A stretch of DNA of 64,000 nucleotides from Humulus lupulus (Eukaryota > Streptophyta > Magnoliopsida > Rosales > Cannabaceae). The number at the start of each line of letters is the position of its first letter. Position 1 is the first letter of the stretch. The notes beneath the pieces were generated by a model. It was given only the letters and a program-made list of their open reading frames with translations. It was not told the origin of the DNA and made no database searches. The stretch lies in the NCBI RefSeq assembly GCF_963169125.1, contig NC_084794.1, positions 225,739,409-225,803,408 on the forward strand, given 5' to 3'. This document shows positions 22,427 to 34,515 of this stretch, one piece after another. The translations under genes and the position numbers were made by a program.

Positions 22427-25400
22427 ATGGTAAGACCCTTCAAACTCCATAATATCTTCTATCTCTCTCTGCAATCAATAATCTCCATTGTTTTGCTTTT
22501 GATTCAGGATTACCTAAAATCCGTGGTTCCTTCACAACTCGTCTCGGAACGAGGCTCCAATTTAATCGTAATCAATGCAGGTATTGCTTTTTGCGACTGA
22601 CCCATTAAAGTTGACTTTAGAAAACGCAGACCCATATGTCCAAATCGAGAATTGTCTGCTTAATTTGGTTGTTTCTATTGTGCCCAGGTTCGGGGAATGT
22701 CAGAATTGGCCTTGCTTCACAGGATGCCCCTTTTAACATTCCTCATTGCATTGCTCGTTATACTAACCAAGTGCCCAAGAGAACTGTCCAAGATCAGGTT
22801 CTTTTATAATTTTTGTTGTTTGGTTTTCATTATGGTTAATGATTGTTTATTGGGTTTAGTATGTAACTTGAGAATTGTGCTTTTTGGGCTGAATCAGATG
22901 CTTAATTCTCAAATCACTACTGCCCAGCACATGGAGAGGGAAAGGGCTTATGATGTTGTGAGTCATTGAGCATTCTTAGTTTAGCCTTTACCTGTTTTTT
23001 CAAGTGTTTACATCATGTGGTCTAGTTTTAAACTTGCTTACTTTGTTTTTAAAAGGTTGCATCGCAGTTGAAGATCCCGTTTTTGGATGAAGAGGTTGCC
23101 AACAATTCCTTGCCGCGCAAGGTATGAGTAGAAACTAATTAGTTGTGTTCAATTTTCTTGCGTAGTCTAAAGTTACTAGTTTGGATGTTAGAAATAGATT
23201 CTGATATGATAGCTGGAAGATGTTAAACAGTCACGTTTAGTAAAATGGCTTAGCTGTTTTGCAGATGGGACGGGTTGATGGATTTAATCCCCAGAATAGC
23301 AGGAAGGATACTGCATTTGATTGGACAAATGTACATGAAAAGAATGTTAAATCTCCAGCAGGAGGTGGTTAAGAAATTACTATATTTTTCTCGGTTTATG
23401 AAGAACTTCAGTTTCTTGCACTCCGTGTTTATTTTAATTCTTTGCTTTTATGTTAGTCCATGAATGCCTGAACAAAAAGAGTGAATACAGTACAATAGAA
23501 TTGGCTGACTTTTTATTAGTCTATGTCACCTGTTACATATTATATCATACAATATAGTTTTAGATTGCAATTTGTTAAAGAAGTGATTTTATTCCACAGA
23601 AAGTTTGGTCATTAAAGGTTCAGATAATGAGTCTGGGGATCAAAATGAAGGTGCTGATGCTAAAGAACCTAGTTCAAGTGGACTTAATTTTAAACAGTTC
23701 ATTATTGGTGAGGAAGCACTTAAAATATCTCCAGCAGAGCCCTATTGCTTACGTCGTCCTATACGCAGGGGTCACTTTAATATTTCACAACATTATCCCA
23801 TGCAGCAGGTACAAATAAAATTTGCCAGCTTCCCACTGCAGGACATAGAGATTTATAATCATTGTTAATGTACATGTGCAGCCACTCTTGCTTTTCTTAT
23901 ATTTCTTCCATAATTGCATGAAATGGAGTCTGGTTTCTAGTTATTCATGTCTTGCGTTTATTCTTTATTTTTCATATTAATCACAGGTACTTGAGGACTT
24001 ACTTCTAATTTGGGAATGGATTTTGATAGAGAAATTGCATATTCCTCTATCTGAAAGAAACATGTATTCTGCAATTCTTGTTGTCCCAGAGACATTTGAT
24101 AATCGAGGTAATTAAAGTAACTATTGTATAAATGTGATTGTCAAAGATATACTCGTATTGCTGCGATTTATACCTTATTCATCTTATGCCTTGGGGTGTT
24201 ACTAATTCCTTGTTGAGGTAAAAAAAAAAAAATTGTGACCCAAATAAGGGTTCATTAATGTTTTTAGGACATTTTGTTGTCTTTCTCTAGTTTTCATATT
24301 CAATCTTAACCCATTATTGTATGATTTATGAAGTCTTTATTTTGTACATTTGATTGAATAAGTGGAAAGTCTTGTGATTACCATTTTTTTGTTTGTTGAA
24401 AGCAGAGATAAAGGAGATTTTGTCTATAGTCTTGCGAGACTTGCGTTTTAGCTCAGCAGTGGTGCACCAGGTGACAATGACACACTATTCATTGATAGCT
24501 CTACATGTTTATAATTAAGTTCTTTGTGTAGGTAGGGATCATACTAAGTTTCACATAGATGACTGATTGATGGATAGCATCAGCACTCTACAATCAATCA
24601 AAATTGATCAATGGATAGAATTTAAATTTATGCCCAAGTACTGAAAACCATGAACGACTTTTTTTTCTTCATTTTTCTAGTCTATCTTCTACTGCATTGT
24701 TCCTTTGGTTACAAATCCATTGTTTTATCTGTTTCCTGATTTGTACTTAATGATCATGATAGACCCCCAATTAGGCACACTTTAGGCGCAAGAATAGGGG
24801 GTGGGAAATTAATGTGACTATTAGAAATATCTTTGGGTATCTGATTTGTTTGGAATGTTTTAGTGATTAAATAGCATGAGAGTGTAGGGTTGAGGCATGT
24901 TTATTCTGATTTGTATTGAGCCTTGGCTCTTGGGAGAGAAACCAAAACTCTTGAATTTCCTGGATTATCAATAAAAAAATACTCTCTAATTCTTCTATTT
25001 CTCTTTGTTTTTCTTTGTGTACCTAACTATGGTGTATCAATTGGTGCCGTCTGTCAAACAATCTCCATGGTGACTAAGATAGAAACCAAGATGGAAGCAG
25101 TTGAAGGTCTGATCACTACCGTTCAAACTGAGTTGGCTACCATCAAAGACGATTTGCAGAAGGTGCCGGTTCTGGAGCGGAGTGTGGCTGTCTTGGTCAA
25201 TCGCTTGGATCAATTCATGACCACCCAAGAGGAGCATTGGGTGCAGCCAATGGTGGACGAACGAGCTCAGTCGTCGGCGTTTGGACCAACACTCGAAGGG
25301 GGTCACGTCGCGCGTCCGATGGTGTCGGTCATCCCTATCAACGCAGGAGGTAGCGGTAGTCTGACTGGTGGTTCTTTTCGGGACATAGCGGCGCCCGCAC

Positions 25401-28400
25401 CGAGGTGGGATATCCGACCTCGGCGAATTAAATTGTCTTGTTTGACGGAAACAATGCAAACAGTTGGATCTTGAAGGTTGAATGGTATTTCTCTCTTCAT
25501 TGCCTGACTAATGAGGAGTATCTTAAGATAGCAGTCACCAGCCTTGAAGGAGAGGCACTGATTTGGTTTCACTTGGAAAATTGTAGACGTCCCTTTGTGT
25601 TTTGGGGTGATCTGAAACGACAAATGATTTGAAGGTTCTGGCACCTTCCAACAAGGTCGATGTATCGGGAATTTCTGGCTTTGAAGCAAGACGACTTTGT
25701 GTGTGAATAAAGGAAGCGCTTTGAACTGCTCACTTCTTCCTTGGATGATACATCGAAAGAGGTATTGGAATCAACTTTCAGCAATGGGCTTACATCTGAT
25801 ATTGATATTGGGCTTGAAGTAACTAAATTGGGCCCTAGTGGGCTTGAAGAGGCCATGGAATTGGCCCAACAAAGAGCCAAACAAACCACAAAAGGGTCTT
25901 TCTCTCGTTTTAGTGGGACTCACGTGGGCACGATTTCTTTCTCCTCTCCACCACGATCGACGAAAATTAAGGACGAAGTTTGACTTTCGGGTTTTGGGTT
26001 CTGCCGACTGTCAGAATCTAAGCTCCAACAGAAAAAAGCTAGAGGTTTATGTTTCAAATGCGATGAAACGTACTCCCTCGGCTATCGTTGCAAAAGTAAA
26101 GAACTCCAAGTCATCGTTTTACAAGATTTACCTTCCAACAATAGTGCCAACGAGACCGATGAATCTAACAAGGGTGCCGAGCACTTGGAAAATCAGGTGG
26201 TGGAAGATTTTCTCAATTCAGTGGTGGGTCTCACTACCCCGAAGAACTTGAAGTTGGCGAGGTAGGTTGGGGCGCAGTCAGTCATGGTCTTGATTAATAG
26301 TGGGCAACCCATAACTTCATCTCCAACATCCTTATTCGCACATTGGGGCTACCCATTACTGCAACGAGCTCTTATGGATTTGGGCACTGGGAAAGCAATG
26401 CAAGCCCTAGGGATTTTTCGAGGCATGGCCGTGACTCTGCAAGGGTTAGAGATTGTTGAGGATTTTCGTCTGATGGATTTGGGCAACACGGATATTATAC
26501 TGGGCATGCAATGGTTGGAGATGTTGGGGGTAACGCATATCAATTGGAAAACTCACTCAATGAAGTTCTCGATGGGAAATACAGCTGTAACATTGCAAGG
26601 CGATCCAGCTCTCCCCAAAACCCTCATGTCACGCAACTCCATGATGCGCTCTATTAAACGTGAAGGCCATGCCCTGCTTATTGAGCTTGGAGTTGTAGTT
26701 GTGTCGCCTAGTGCCTGTTCCGAAGTTCCAATGGAGATTAGCAAAGTGTTAGATGCGGCTAAGGATGTGTTTGACATGTCAATGGAGCTTCCACCATTGT
26801 GTGGCGCGAAGCATGCCATTATTCTACGAGAAAGTGTCACCTATTAGCGTGCGCCCTTATGGTTATTCTCAAGCCCAAAAAGATGCTATGGAAAAGTTGA
26901 TTGAAGAGATGTTGGCAGCCGGTATTGTGCAACCAAGTGTGAGCCCTTTCTCGAACCTGGCCTTGTTAGTACGAAAAAAGATGGCAGTTGACGTTTCTAT
27001 GTCGATTATCGTTCCCTTAATTGTGAGATGGTCCCAAATAAATTCCCCATTCTGGTCATTGATGAGCTGTTAGATGAGCTTCACGGAGCCACCCTTTTTT
27101 CGAAGCTTGATCTCAAATCAGGCTACCACCAAATTCATGTCCAACCAACAGACGTGCCCAAAACAACTTTTCGCACTCATGAGGGTCATTACTATTGTCT
27201 GGTCATACCTTTTGGCCTCACCAACGCTCTCGCAATGTTCTAATCATTACTGACTAAGGTTTTTCGCCTTTACCTTCGTCGCTTTGTTTTGGTGTTTTTT
27301 TATGATATTTTAGTGTGCAGTCGTAGTCGTAGTGTGCATGTTGGTTACCTGACTACAGTACTACAACTATTGTCCACACATAAGCTTTATGCGAATTTCA
27401 AAAAGTGTTTGTTTGCGAAAGAAAAATTAGAGTACTTGGGCCACATCATCTCACCAGAAGGGGTGGCAGTGGACCAGACGAAAGTCCAAATTATGCTATA
27501 CTGGCATGTTCCGAAGAGTATCAAAGAATCACGGGGACTCTTGGGACTTACTGGTTATTACCCCAAGTTTGTTAGTGAAATAGCTTGGTCCCTCACCGAA
27601 CAATTAAAAAAGGATAAGTTTGCATGGAATGAAACAACTATTGTTGCTTTTGAGGCCCTTAAGCAAGCTATGACTATTGTTCTGGTTTCGGCACTCCTTG
27701 ATTTTAACCGGCCTTTTGTGGTAGAGACCGATGCATCTGGCTATGGGGTTGGCGCTGTTTTGATGCAAGAACAGCGACCGGTGGCGTTTATAGTCAAGTG
27801 TTGGGACAACAAGCCCTCGCCAAACCAATTTATGATAAGGAATTGATGGCTATTGTCTTTGCTATCCAAAAATGGCAACCATATCTGCTTGGACAACGTT
27901 TTGTGGTTAGAACAGATCAACAGAGTTTGAAGTTTTTATTGGAACAACGTATTGTGGCTCCCTGAGTATCAAAAGTGGATGGCTAAGCTGATGGGGTATG
28001 ATTTCGAAATCTAGTATAGACCAGGGGCTGGCAATAGGGTGGTCGATGCCTTGTCCCGAGTTCTTCCTTCCATGGAGTGCCACAATCTACTCGTGTCACA
28101 ATGAATTGATTGGGATGCATTACATCAAGAACTAAGACAGGATGCTTTCTTGAGCCGAATCATTTTCGATTTACAAGGAAGAACAAGCGCTGTTGGGTTT
28201 TCCTTGGAGCATGGTCAATTACAATATAAAAGGCGGTTGATGTTATCCAAAAAAATGCTCTCTTATTCCTATCATACTGAGGGAGTACCACAATTCTACT
28301 ATTGGGGGACATTCCGGTGAAGATAAAACTTTTGAACGCATTACATCAGATTTTTATTGGCTGGGTATGAAAGACTGTGACAGATTGGTTGCGCGGTTGT

Positions 28401-31400
28401 GAGGTATGTCAGAAACACAAATCTTGGGCCATTTCTCTTGCTGGGTTATTACAGCCTATTGTTTTGCCGCCTTTGGTTTGGGAAGACTTGACTATGAACT
28501 TCATAGAAGGGTTGCCTCGGTCCCATAGCATGGATACAATCTGGTTGTGGTGGATAGGTTGAGCACATATGCTCACTTCGTTCCTTTGAAACATCCCTTT
28601 ACTGCTCGAGGGGTCGTTGATGTTTTTTTGCGCGAGGTTGTCCGTTTGCATGGAATTCCAAGCTCCATCATCTTTGACTGGGACAAGGTCTTTATGAGTC
28701 TTTTTTGGCGAGAGTTATTCAAGTTACAAGGGACAAAACTCCGCCACAGCACCACATATCACCCTCAGACCGACAACCAATTTGAGGTTGTCAACTAATG
28801 TTTGGAGACCTACTTGCGTTGTTTTGCTTCAAAGAAGCCCCAAACTTGGTTGAATTGGCTTGCTTGGGCAGAATATTGTATAACACTTCGTATCATGCAT
28901 CATCAAAACATACTCTGTTTTAGATCCTGCATGGTCGGGAACCTCCTGTCCTTATTCGGTACAAGTTTGGCTCCACTCCAGTCTCTTTAGTCGAGGAGAT
29001 GCTAGAAGAACGGGATGCGCAACTTGATGTCCTTAAAATACATCTACTACTCGCCCAACAGAAGATGAAGATGACAGCTGATAAGAAGCGGCGTAATGAT
29101 CATTTTGAAATTAGTGAGAAAGTATTCACCAAGTTGAAACCATACCGCCAGAAAACTCTTGCTGCCCAGCAGAATGAGAAACTCTCTCCTCATTTCTATG
29201 GGTCTTTTACAGTCCTCTCACGCGTCGGGGAAGTCACTTATAAGTTGACCCTACCAGCTACCTCTTCCGTGCATCCTGTGTTTTGCATGTCACAACTCCG
29301 ACGTGCCCATGGTGTGACCAACTCTCCACCCACGCTGCCACCTCAGTTGAGTCCAGACCTGGAGTTGGTGGTTGAACCTGATGAAGTTATGAGTGTTCGA
29401 AACACTAAAGCTGATGGAAGTGGCGAAATGGAAGTACTCATCAAGTGGAAGAACTTGCCCCTATTTGAGGCAACTTGGGAAAACTATGACAACATATGGA
29501 AACTAGACTTCTATATTTTATTGAATGAGAGCTATGCCTTTAAATAGGCATTGTACAGAGAATGAGGATTTTTGGTAATGAATACAAAATATCCTAACAC
29601 AAGTACAGAAATTCTAGTAAGAAATAAATCAGCTTATAATTAGCTAAATATAGAAACTAAATATTTTATACAGCTTGGTTTCCCATTCTAAAAGGGATAC
29701 CGTATAATAATAATAAAACATTATTTCCTACACAACATGTTGCAGCAGTTTCCTTTTCTTCACCTTGTCCGCAAGGTGAAAGTTTGGGTGGGGGAATTGA
29801 TAGACCCCCAATTAGGCACAAGAATCAGGGGATAAATATGGTAGTTTTCATGGGGTGGGAAATTAATGTGATTATTAGAAATATCTTTCGATATCTGATT
29901 TGTTTGGAATGTTTTAGTGATTAAATAGCATGACAGTGTAGGGTTGAGGCATGCTTATTCTGATTTGTATTGAGCCTTGGCTCTTGGGAGAGAAACCAGG
30001 ACTCTCGAACTTCTTGGAATATTGATGCAGCGGGTTGGATGGTTGAGCAAAGCTCATGCCAAATCCATGGCAATAAGGGGAAACCCTCAAATAATAGAAA
30101 CTCTCAAAACTCTATTTCAGGTTTGTGGTGGGTTGGAGGTTGAAAGATGTTGGGTGTGATGGTGGTACTGGGATGAAAATGAAAATGGAAGTGATGGAGA
30201 GGGTGGACAATACCTTGGAAATGACAATGGAGAAGATGATCCTTGGTGGGCACTCCACCTTTGGTAGTCGTCCCTCCGTTAGAATGGATCGCCAACTTCG
30301 TTTCGATGAAGGTTTCGATCCGCCCATAAGGCATGCACTTCATGTTCTTCGACATTGAAGCGACTCTGATCCCCATCCATGGCTATCGTACCTTTCGAGA
30401 AAGAACCAAGGCTCTGAATACGATGCAGCGGAATGGATAGTTGAGCAAAGCTCATGCCAAATCCATGGCTACAAGGGGAAAACCCCAAATATAAGACTCT
30501 TAAAACTCTATTCAAAATATCAATTCTCCAAAAGTTCCCTTACAATATAACAAGTGAGGTATTTATAGAACCCTCACAAATATGACAACATAAGGTGAAT
30601 AAACAAAATGACAAATTAATAAACCTAATACATTCTAGAATTAGGACACCTCTTAATATTCTAGATTATTCTTACTACATCAAATATCAATAAAAATACT
30701 CTCTAATTCATATATATCTCTTTGTTTTTCTGTGTGTACCTGACTGGTGTATCAGATCACAACTCACAAGTAAAGTTGACTTGAGATTTCATAGTATCAT
30801 GGAAGGGCTGCTTGGTGAAGAGAAGAAAGAAGTACTTTTACGCAGTTTACTATCATTATCACAATGACATTGAGTATGCTTTGATCTATTTAAAGGGAGA
30901 GGGACAGTAGGGTGTTTGAAGCATTGGAGTTTAAAATTATATAGATTTTTCTTGAAGATATTACTCCCTATGAAATATAGTCTTTTCGAGCTTTTTAGCT
31001 TTTAAGATTCATTGTTGTTGTTGTACTTTTTGTGATAGTGATTATGAGTAACATTATTTTTCAGTTTTCATTGCTTTTGGACATTTGTTCTGCCTCCTTG
31101 ATCTCTTTTATAAGATATAACTTCGTTTTTTTTTTTTTGTGCATCTTGCTTATTAACATGTTTACCCTACACATGGACATCTGTATGCATGTGATGTTAT
31201 GTCTTTTCCCATGTGCAAGCAATGCTTATTACATAATTTGGTAACTGTCAATTTACTTTCATAATGATTTATCAGTGGATCTTAAAATTAGCTCTAGTAT
31301 TTACCATATTTCTGTGACTACCTATGCAGGAAGGTTTAGCTGCTGTTTTTGGGAATGGGTTATCCACAGCATGTGTTGTGAACATAGGTTCTCAAGTGAC

Positions 31401-34199
31401 GTCAGTTATTTGTGTAGAGGTAATCATTGTTTCTTTCTTGATTATTTTGTGTGTAGAATAACATTTGAGGTTATATGGTGCGTGAATGCATATGATATAT
31501 ATTATAAATGGATGTTTATAAACAGAGTAAAAAAAGCCCTAAAGTTCATGCTTTTGATCTCTGCTTGAATATGATTTTGAGAAAAGAGATAGTTATGCAA
31601 AAATATACTTTTTATTAAAAAACAAGAAGTGACAATTTTAATATGTTCCTTTCACTATTGTAATAGCTGTAGCTGAAACTTTCTGTCATTAGCACTACCA
31701 CTCTGTCTAGTGCTGTCACGTGGTTATCAATTTTATCTTCAAAACCATTTTCACCTTCAACAGCTTTTCTGTTTACTTTCCATCTCAATTAGAAATTGAA
31801 TTACTCATATACTGCTACTCTTTGTGTGCTCTCTCATAGCAGTATATCCTTAAAAGACCCCCAACGCCACTTGTTTGCGGATTACTAAATATTACCACCT
31901 TATCTGTCACTATAATAATTTCTGGACATTTTTTAATTTGATTTTCGGCCCATAATGTCATTAAAGTACTTTCTTATAATTGTTGTTACCAAACATCATG
32001 ACACCTTACCAGAATATTTCCTTTCTTAAACTTGCGTGCCATTTATAGTTTTGCATGAAGCAAATGAGAAAAAGGGAGAAAAAAGTTCAACTGACCACTC
32101 TCTTTTGGTGTTCAGGATGGCGTAGCTTTGCCCTCTACTGAGAAGACCTTGCCTTTTGGCGGAGAGGTTTGTTTTATAAAATAACAATAATATAGGGTGC
32201 TTTATAAAGTTTACATTACTTGGTGGTTTTATGGTTCCCACTTTTTTCATGGATTTGAGTCGTGGGCTCCTGTACATGTTCACAGGATATATCAAGATGT
32301 TTTCTTTGGACTCAAAGGCACCATCAGACATGGCCACAGATACGTACAGATGTTTTGTCAAAACCTATAGACCTCTTGATGCTTAACAGACTGAGAGAAT
32401 CATATTGTGAAATTAGAGTGAGTTACTTTTTCTGGTTCACATTCAAAATGTCAACTTTGGAACTCTTAAACTCCATTACTGTGATTGTGGATTTGGCTCG
32501 ATGCCTTTGGCGTGTTAACTAGGTGGTTTGTGATTCTTTTCTGCTAATTATACTTAAAGGTGGGGTACAAGCAAATAAACAGTTTAAGTGACCCTATTAT
32601 ATTCATACATTATACACTATTATGCTTCAATTACAGAATTGTGAAACGTTGTGGAGGACATGGTTAGATTTGTGGTTTACCTCTTAGTTATGCCTCACCA
32701 ATTTATTGAGCTTCCTATTGCAGGAAGGGGAACTTGATGCTGTTGCTGTAGTTCATTCTTATGAAGCTGACACGACAGTTGGATCTCATAAGACAAGGCT
32801 AACTGCTCTCAATGTGCGTTTATTATCACAAAGTAGTCATGCCTGTCTTCCTATATTTATATTTTGTCAGGCAGAAGATTAATTCTTATTGCATGTCATA
32901 TAGGTCCCTCCAATGGGTTTGTTTTACCCAATGCTTTTGGTTCCAGATGTGTATCCTCCACCACCACGCTCCTGGTTGGTAAAAATGTTGATACAGTTTT
33001 TTTTGTTTTGACAACGAGACTATCAGTAGTAAATCATGTTGATATGGGGTTGTTTCACTTGTTCAGGTTCAATGACTACGAGGATATGCTGGAAGAAACA
33101 TGGCAAATGGAATTTCCCAGAAGAAATGAAATGCAAGATGGTTTTTACCCTGCTGTTCATGCAGGTTTACCAATGTGGGACAACTATCCAGTTTTTGCCA
33201 ACAAACCAAAGAAAGAAGAGAAAGTTGGCCTTGCAGAAGCTATCACGAGTAGCATTCTTTCAACTGGTATGTATAAGTTTGTCCTACAACACTATTTTGT
33301 GTCTAGTTCCTTAATAACCACCCAGTGCTCTGTTGACAGGACGTATAGAACTCCAAAAGAAGTTGTTTTCTAGCATACAATTGGTAAGTTATGGCAACAG
33401 TTGAACTCTGGGTTTCAATTTTATAAACTCCTCTGGAGTAGAAGCATGAGAATTTCTTCTTGCTGTAGATTGGTGGTGTGGCTTTGACTGGTGGTCTCAT
33501 TCCCACAGTGGAGGAGAGGTCTGTTCTACTCTTGCTTTATCTTTAAATCATACTATTCTTAGCCTAAGGGGGAATAAAGTTAGACGAAAGAGAAGTAGTA
33601 GTATTATTATTCTGGTGGAAGCACATGCACAAAGGGATTTTACTAGAGATGGAATACACCATTATAAATAATGCTACTAATAATTTTATACTTATGGTTG
33701 CAGGGTCTTGCATACAATACCTCCAAATGAGGCTATTGAAGTTGTCGAGGTTACTCCTTGGTTTCTTTGTCTTAATTATTTTGTTTGTTGCATTTTCTCT
33801 TCTTAATGAAAGAATGGAAATTGGAATCCTGTAGGCTTTCTGACCTTAATCCAATATTCAATAGGTTTTGCCATCAAGAACAAGTCCGATGTTTGTATCA
33901 TGGAAAGGTGGAGCGGTAAGTCAACAAGGGAAGCGTCCATTATATTAGTGTTTTGGTTCTTTAGCTCTGTCATACTGTCCCTTAATTCTGCGTCTGAATT
34001 TGTTTCTCCCATTACAACACAATTATATCATCATGAATCTTGTTGTTGTTGACAGATTCTTGGAATTCTTGATTTCGGTCGTGAGGCTTGGTTACACAGG
34101 GAGGATTGGATCAAGAATGGAATTCACATTGGAAGTGGAAGAAAGTACAAGGACTCGTATTTTCTTCAAGCACAAGCAATGTGTTATATCAATTCGTGA
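22427..34199 (+). CDS. ARP9: Actin-related protein 9, 20 coding exons, intact
   Basis: Exons: 22427-22429, 22508-22580, 22688-22797, 22898-22957, 23056-23121, 23265-23364, 23600-23808, 23987-24107, 24406-24470, 31330-31419, 32116-32166, 32286-32417, 32724-32813, 32904-32974, 33067-33266, 33340-33383, 33469-33518, 33704-33749, 33865-33915, 34056-34199. All junctions are GT-AG and the frame closes at 591 codons plus TGA, close to the Arabidopsis ARP9 length of about 600. The N-terminus ([20 protein letters not shown]) and the C-terminus ([19 protein letters not shown]) are typical of ARP9. Actin-fold motifs: [14 protein letters not shown] at residues 286-299, where actin has Asp and this protein has Asn287, and IGGVALTGG at 496-504. 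ARP9 is a divergent plant actin-related protein, regarded as the plant counterpart of Arp8 of the INO80 nucleosome-remodelling complex; ATP hydrolysis may be weak. The start codon forms its own coding exon. Intron 9 (24471-31329) holds a retrotransposon. Confidence 0.95.
24757..25039 (+). repeat. 5' LTR of the chromovirus
   Basis: 283 bp, TG...CA ends. The sequence right after it, attggtgccgtctgtca, is the likely primer-binding region. Compared with the 3' LTR it lacks about 25 bp (after position 24790) and has scattered substitutions. Confidence 0.88.
25067..29547 (+). pseudogene. gag-pol of the chromovirus, many frameshifts and stops
   Basis: Gag starts [20 protein letters not shown] at 25067 and shifts frame near 25440 to reach [20 protein letters not shown], followed by stops. 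The protease region (26284 on) reads VLINSGQPI where an active enzyme has Asp-Ser-Gly, so the catalytic Asp is Asn. RT pieces: [20 protein letters not shown], a frameshift near 26970, then [20 protein letters not shown]. The catalytic box is FFYDILVCS, one Asp replaced by Tyr. RNase [21 protein letters not shown]. Integrase: [20 protein letters not shown] and the [17 protein letters not shown] region. C-terminal chromodomain: [20 protein letters not shown] (about 29430-29495). It cannot encode an active polyprotein. Confidence 0.9.
29798..30754 (+). repeat. 3' LTR of the chromovirus, interrupted
   Basis: Starts tgatagacccccaattagg and ends ggtgtatca. A 660 bp element (30023-30682) is inserted after ...cttggaatat. 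The LTR sequence resumes at 30683 as aatatcaataaaaatac. Confidence 0.9.
30023..30682 (-). mobile_element. TRIM-like element nested in the chromovirus LTR
   Basis: TG...CA ends and a perfect 5 bp duplication aatat (30018-30022, 30683-30687) delimit the insertion. The first ~96 bp (gatgcagcgggttggatggt...) recur at 30420 on (gatgcagcggaatggatagt...) and there continue to the end as a ~264 bp repeat. On the minus strand, the sequence beside the right copy reads TATTCAGAGCC, like a worn initiator-Met tRNA primer site. The interpretation is a very small LTR element whose left LTR is internally truncated. The open frames across 30104-30515 have no family resemblance. Confidence 0.6.
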
Positions 34200-34291
34200 A
34201 AAGAACGCGACTAGTAGAAGTACAGTAGCTTCTCTTCTTAGATATTCATATTTTTATCAATCAATTTTTAGAATTGAGTGGCAATATCATA

Positions 34292-34342
34292 GTCCCACAT
34301 CGAAGAGGAAGGCAAAAGACAATGGAAAGTGGCGTATAAATA
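34292..34342 (+). promoter_or_regulatory. snRNA-type promoter pair: USE plus TATA
   Basis: GTCCCACATCG at 34292-34302 exactly fits the plant upstream sequence element of U-snRNA genes (RTCCCACATCG). TATAAATA follows at 34335-34342, with 32 bases between the two. Plant Pol II snRNA genes have a spacing of about 33-34 bases; Pol III types have about ten fewer. The same USE-like motif is also spread by some repeats, so function is not assured. Confidence 0.5.
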
Positions 34343-34366
34343 GAAGGGGTGTGCATTAATGTTACG

Positions 34367-34515
34367 TTTAAAAGGGTCAGTTGGCTAAATATGCCACGCT
34401 CACCCTAGTTTTGGTGGGTGCTGTATGGCTATCAAGACATATGGCTGACATAATTTGTGTAACCTTATAGGGTTGGCTCGCCTTGGCCGACCCTCCTAAT
34501 TTTATGCTAATTAAT
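34367..34515 (+). ncRNA. Candidate small RNA downstream of the snRNA-type promoter (unidentified)
   Basis: Transcription from the TATA box would start near 34367. The sequence has an imperfect stem around ccacgctcacc / ggtgggtgctg (34393-34425) and a strong 9-pair stem, AGGGTTGGC with GCCGACCCT (about 34469-34495). A U-rich single-stranded stretch, aattttatg, follows and could mimic an Sm site. I could not match it to U1, U2, U4, U5, U11, U12, 7SL or U3. It lies 170 bases past the ARP9 stop and could instead be part of its 3' UTR or a repeat. Confidence 0.2.

Larger units (their letters stand above)
24757..30754 (+). mobile_element. Ty3/gypsy chromovirus in ARP9 intron 9, decayed
   Basis: LTRs at 24757-25039 and 29798-30754 start TGATAGACCCCC and end GTGTATCA. 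The target duplication is a perfect gatca (24752-24756 and 30755-30759). A purine tract (gtttgggtgggggaat) precedes the right LTR. Order gag, protease, RT, RNase H, integrase, chromodomain marks a chromovirus. Short LTRs (283 bp) and small size suggest a Reina-type element. It runs in the same direction as ARP9, so ARP9 pre-mRNA contains its sense sequence. It must be spliced out with the 6.9 kb intron. Confidence 0.92.

Noticed and set aside
30104..30515. Overlapping His/Met-rich frames on both strands
   Set aside because: They lie inside the 660 bp TRIM-like insertion, overlap each other in several frames and have no homology I recognise.
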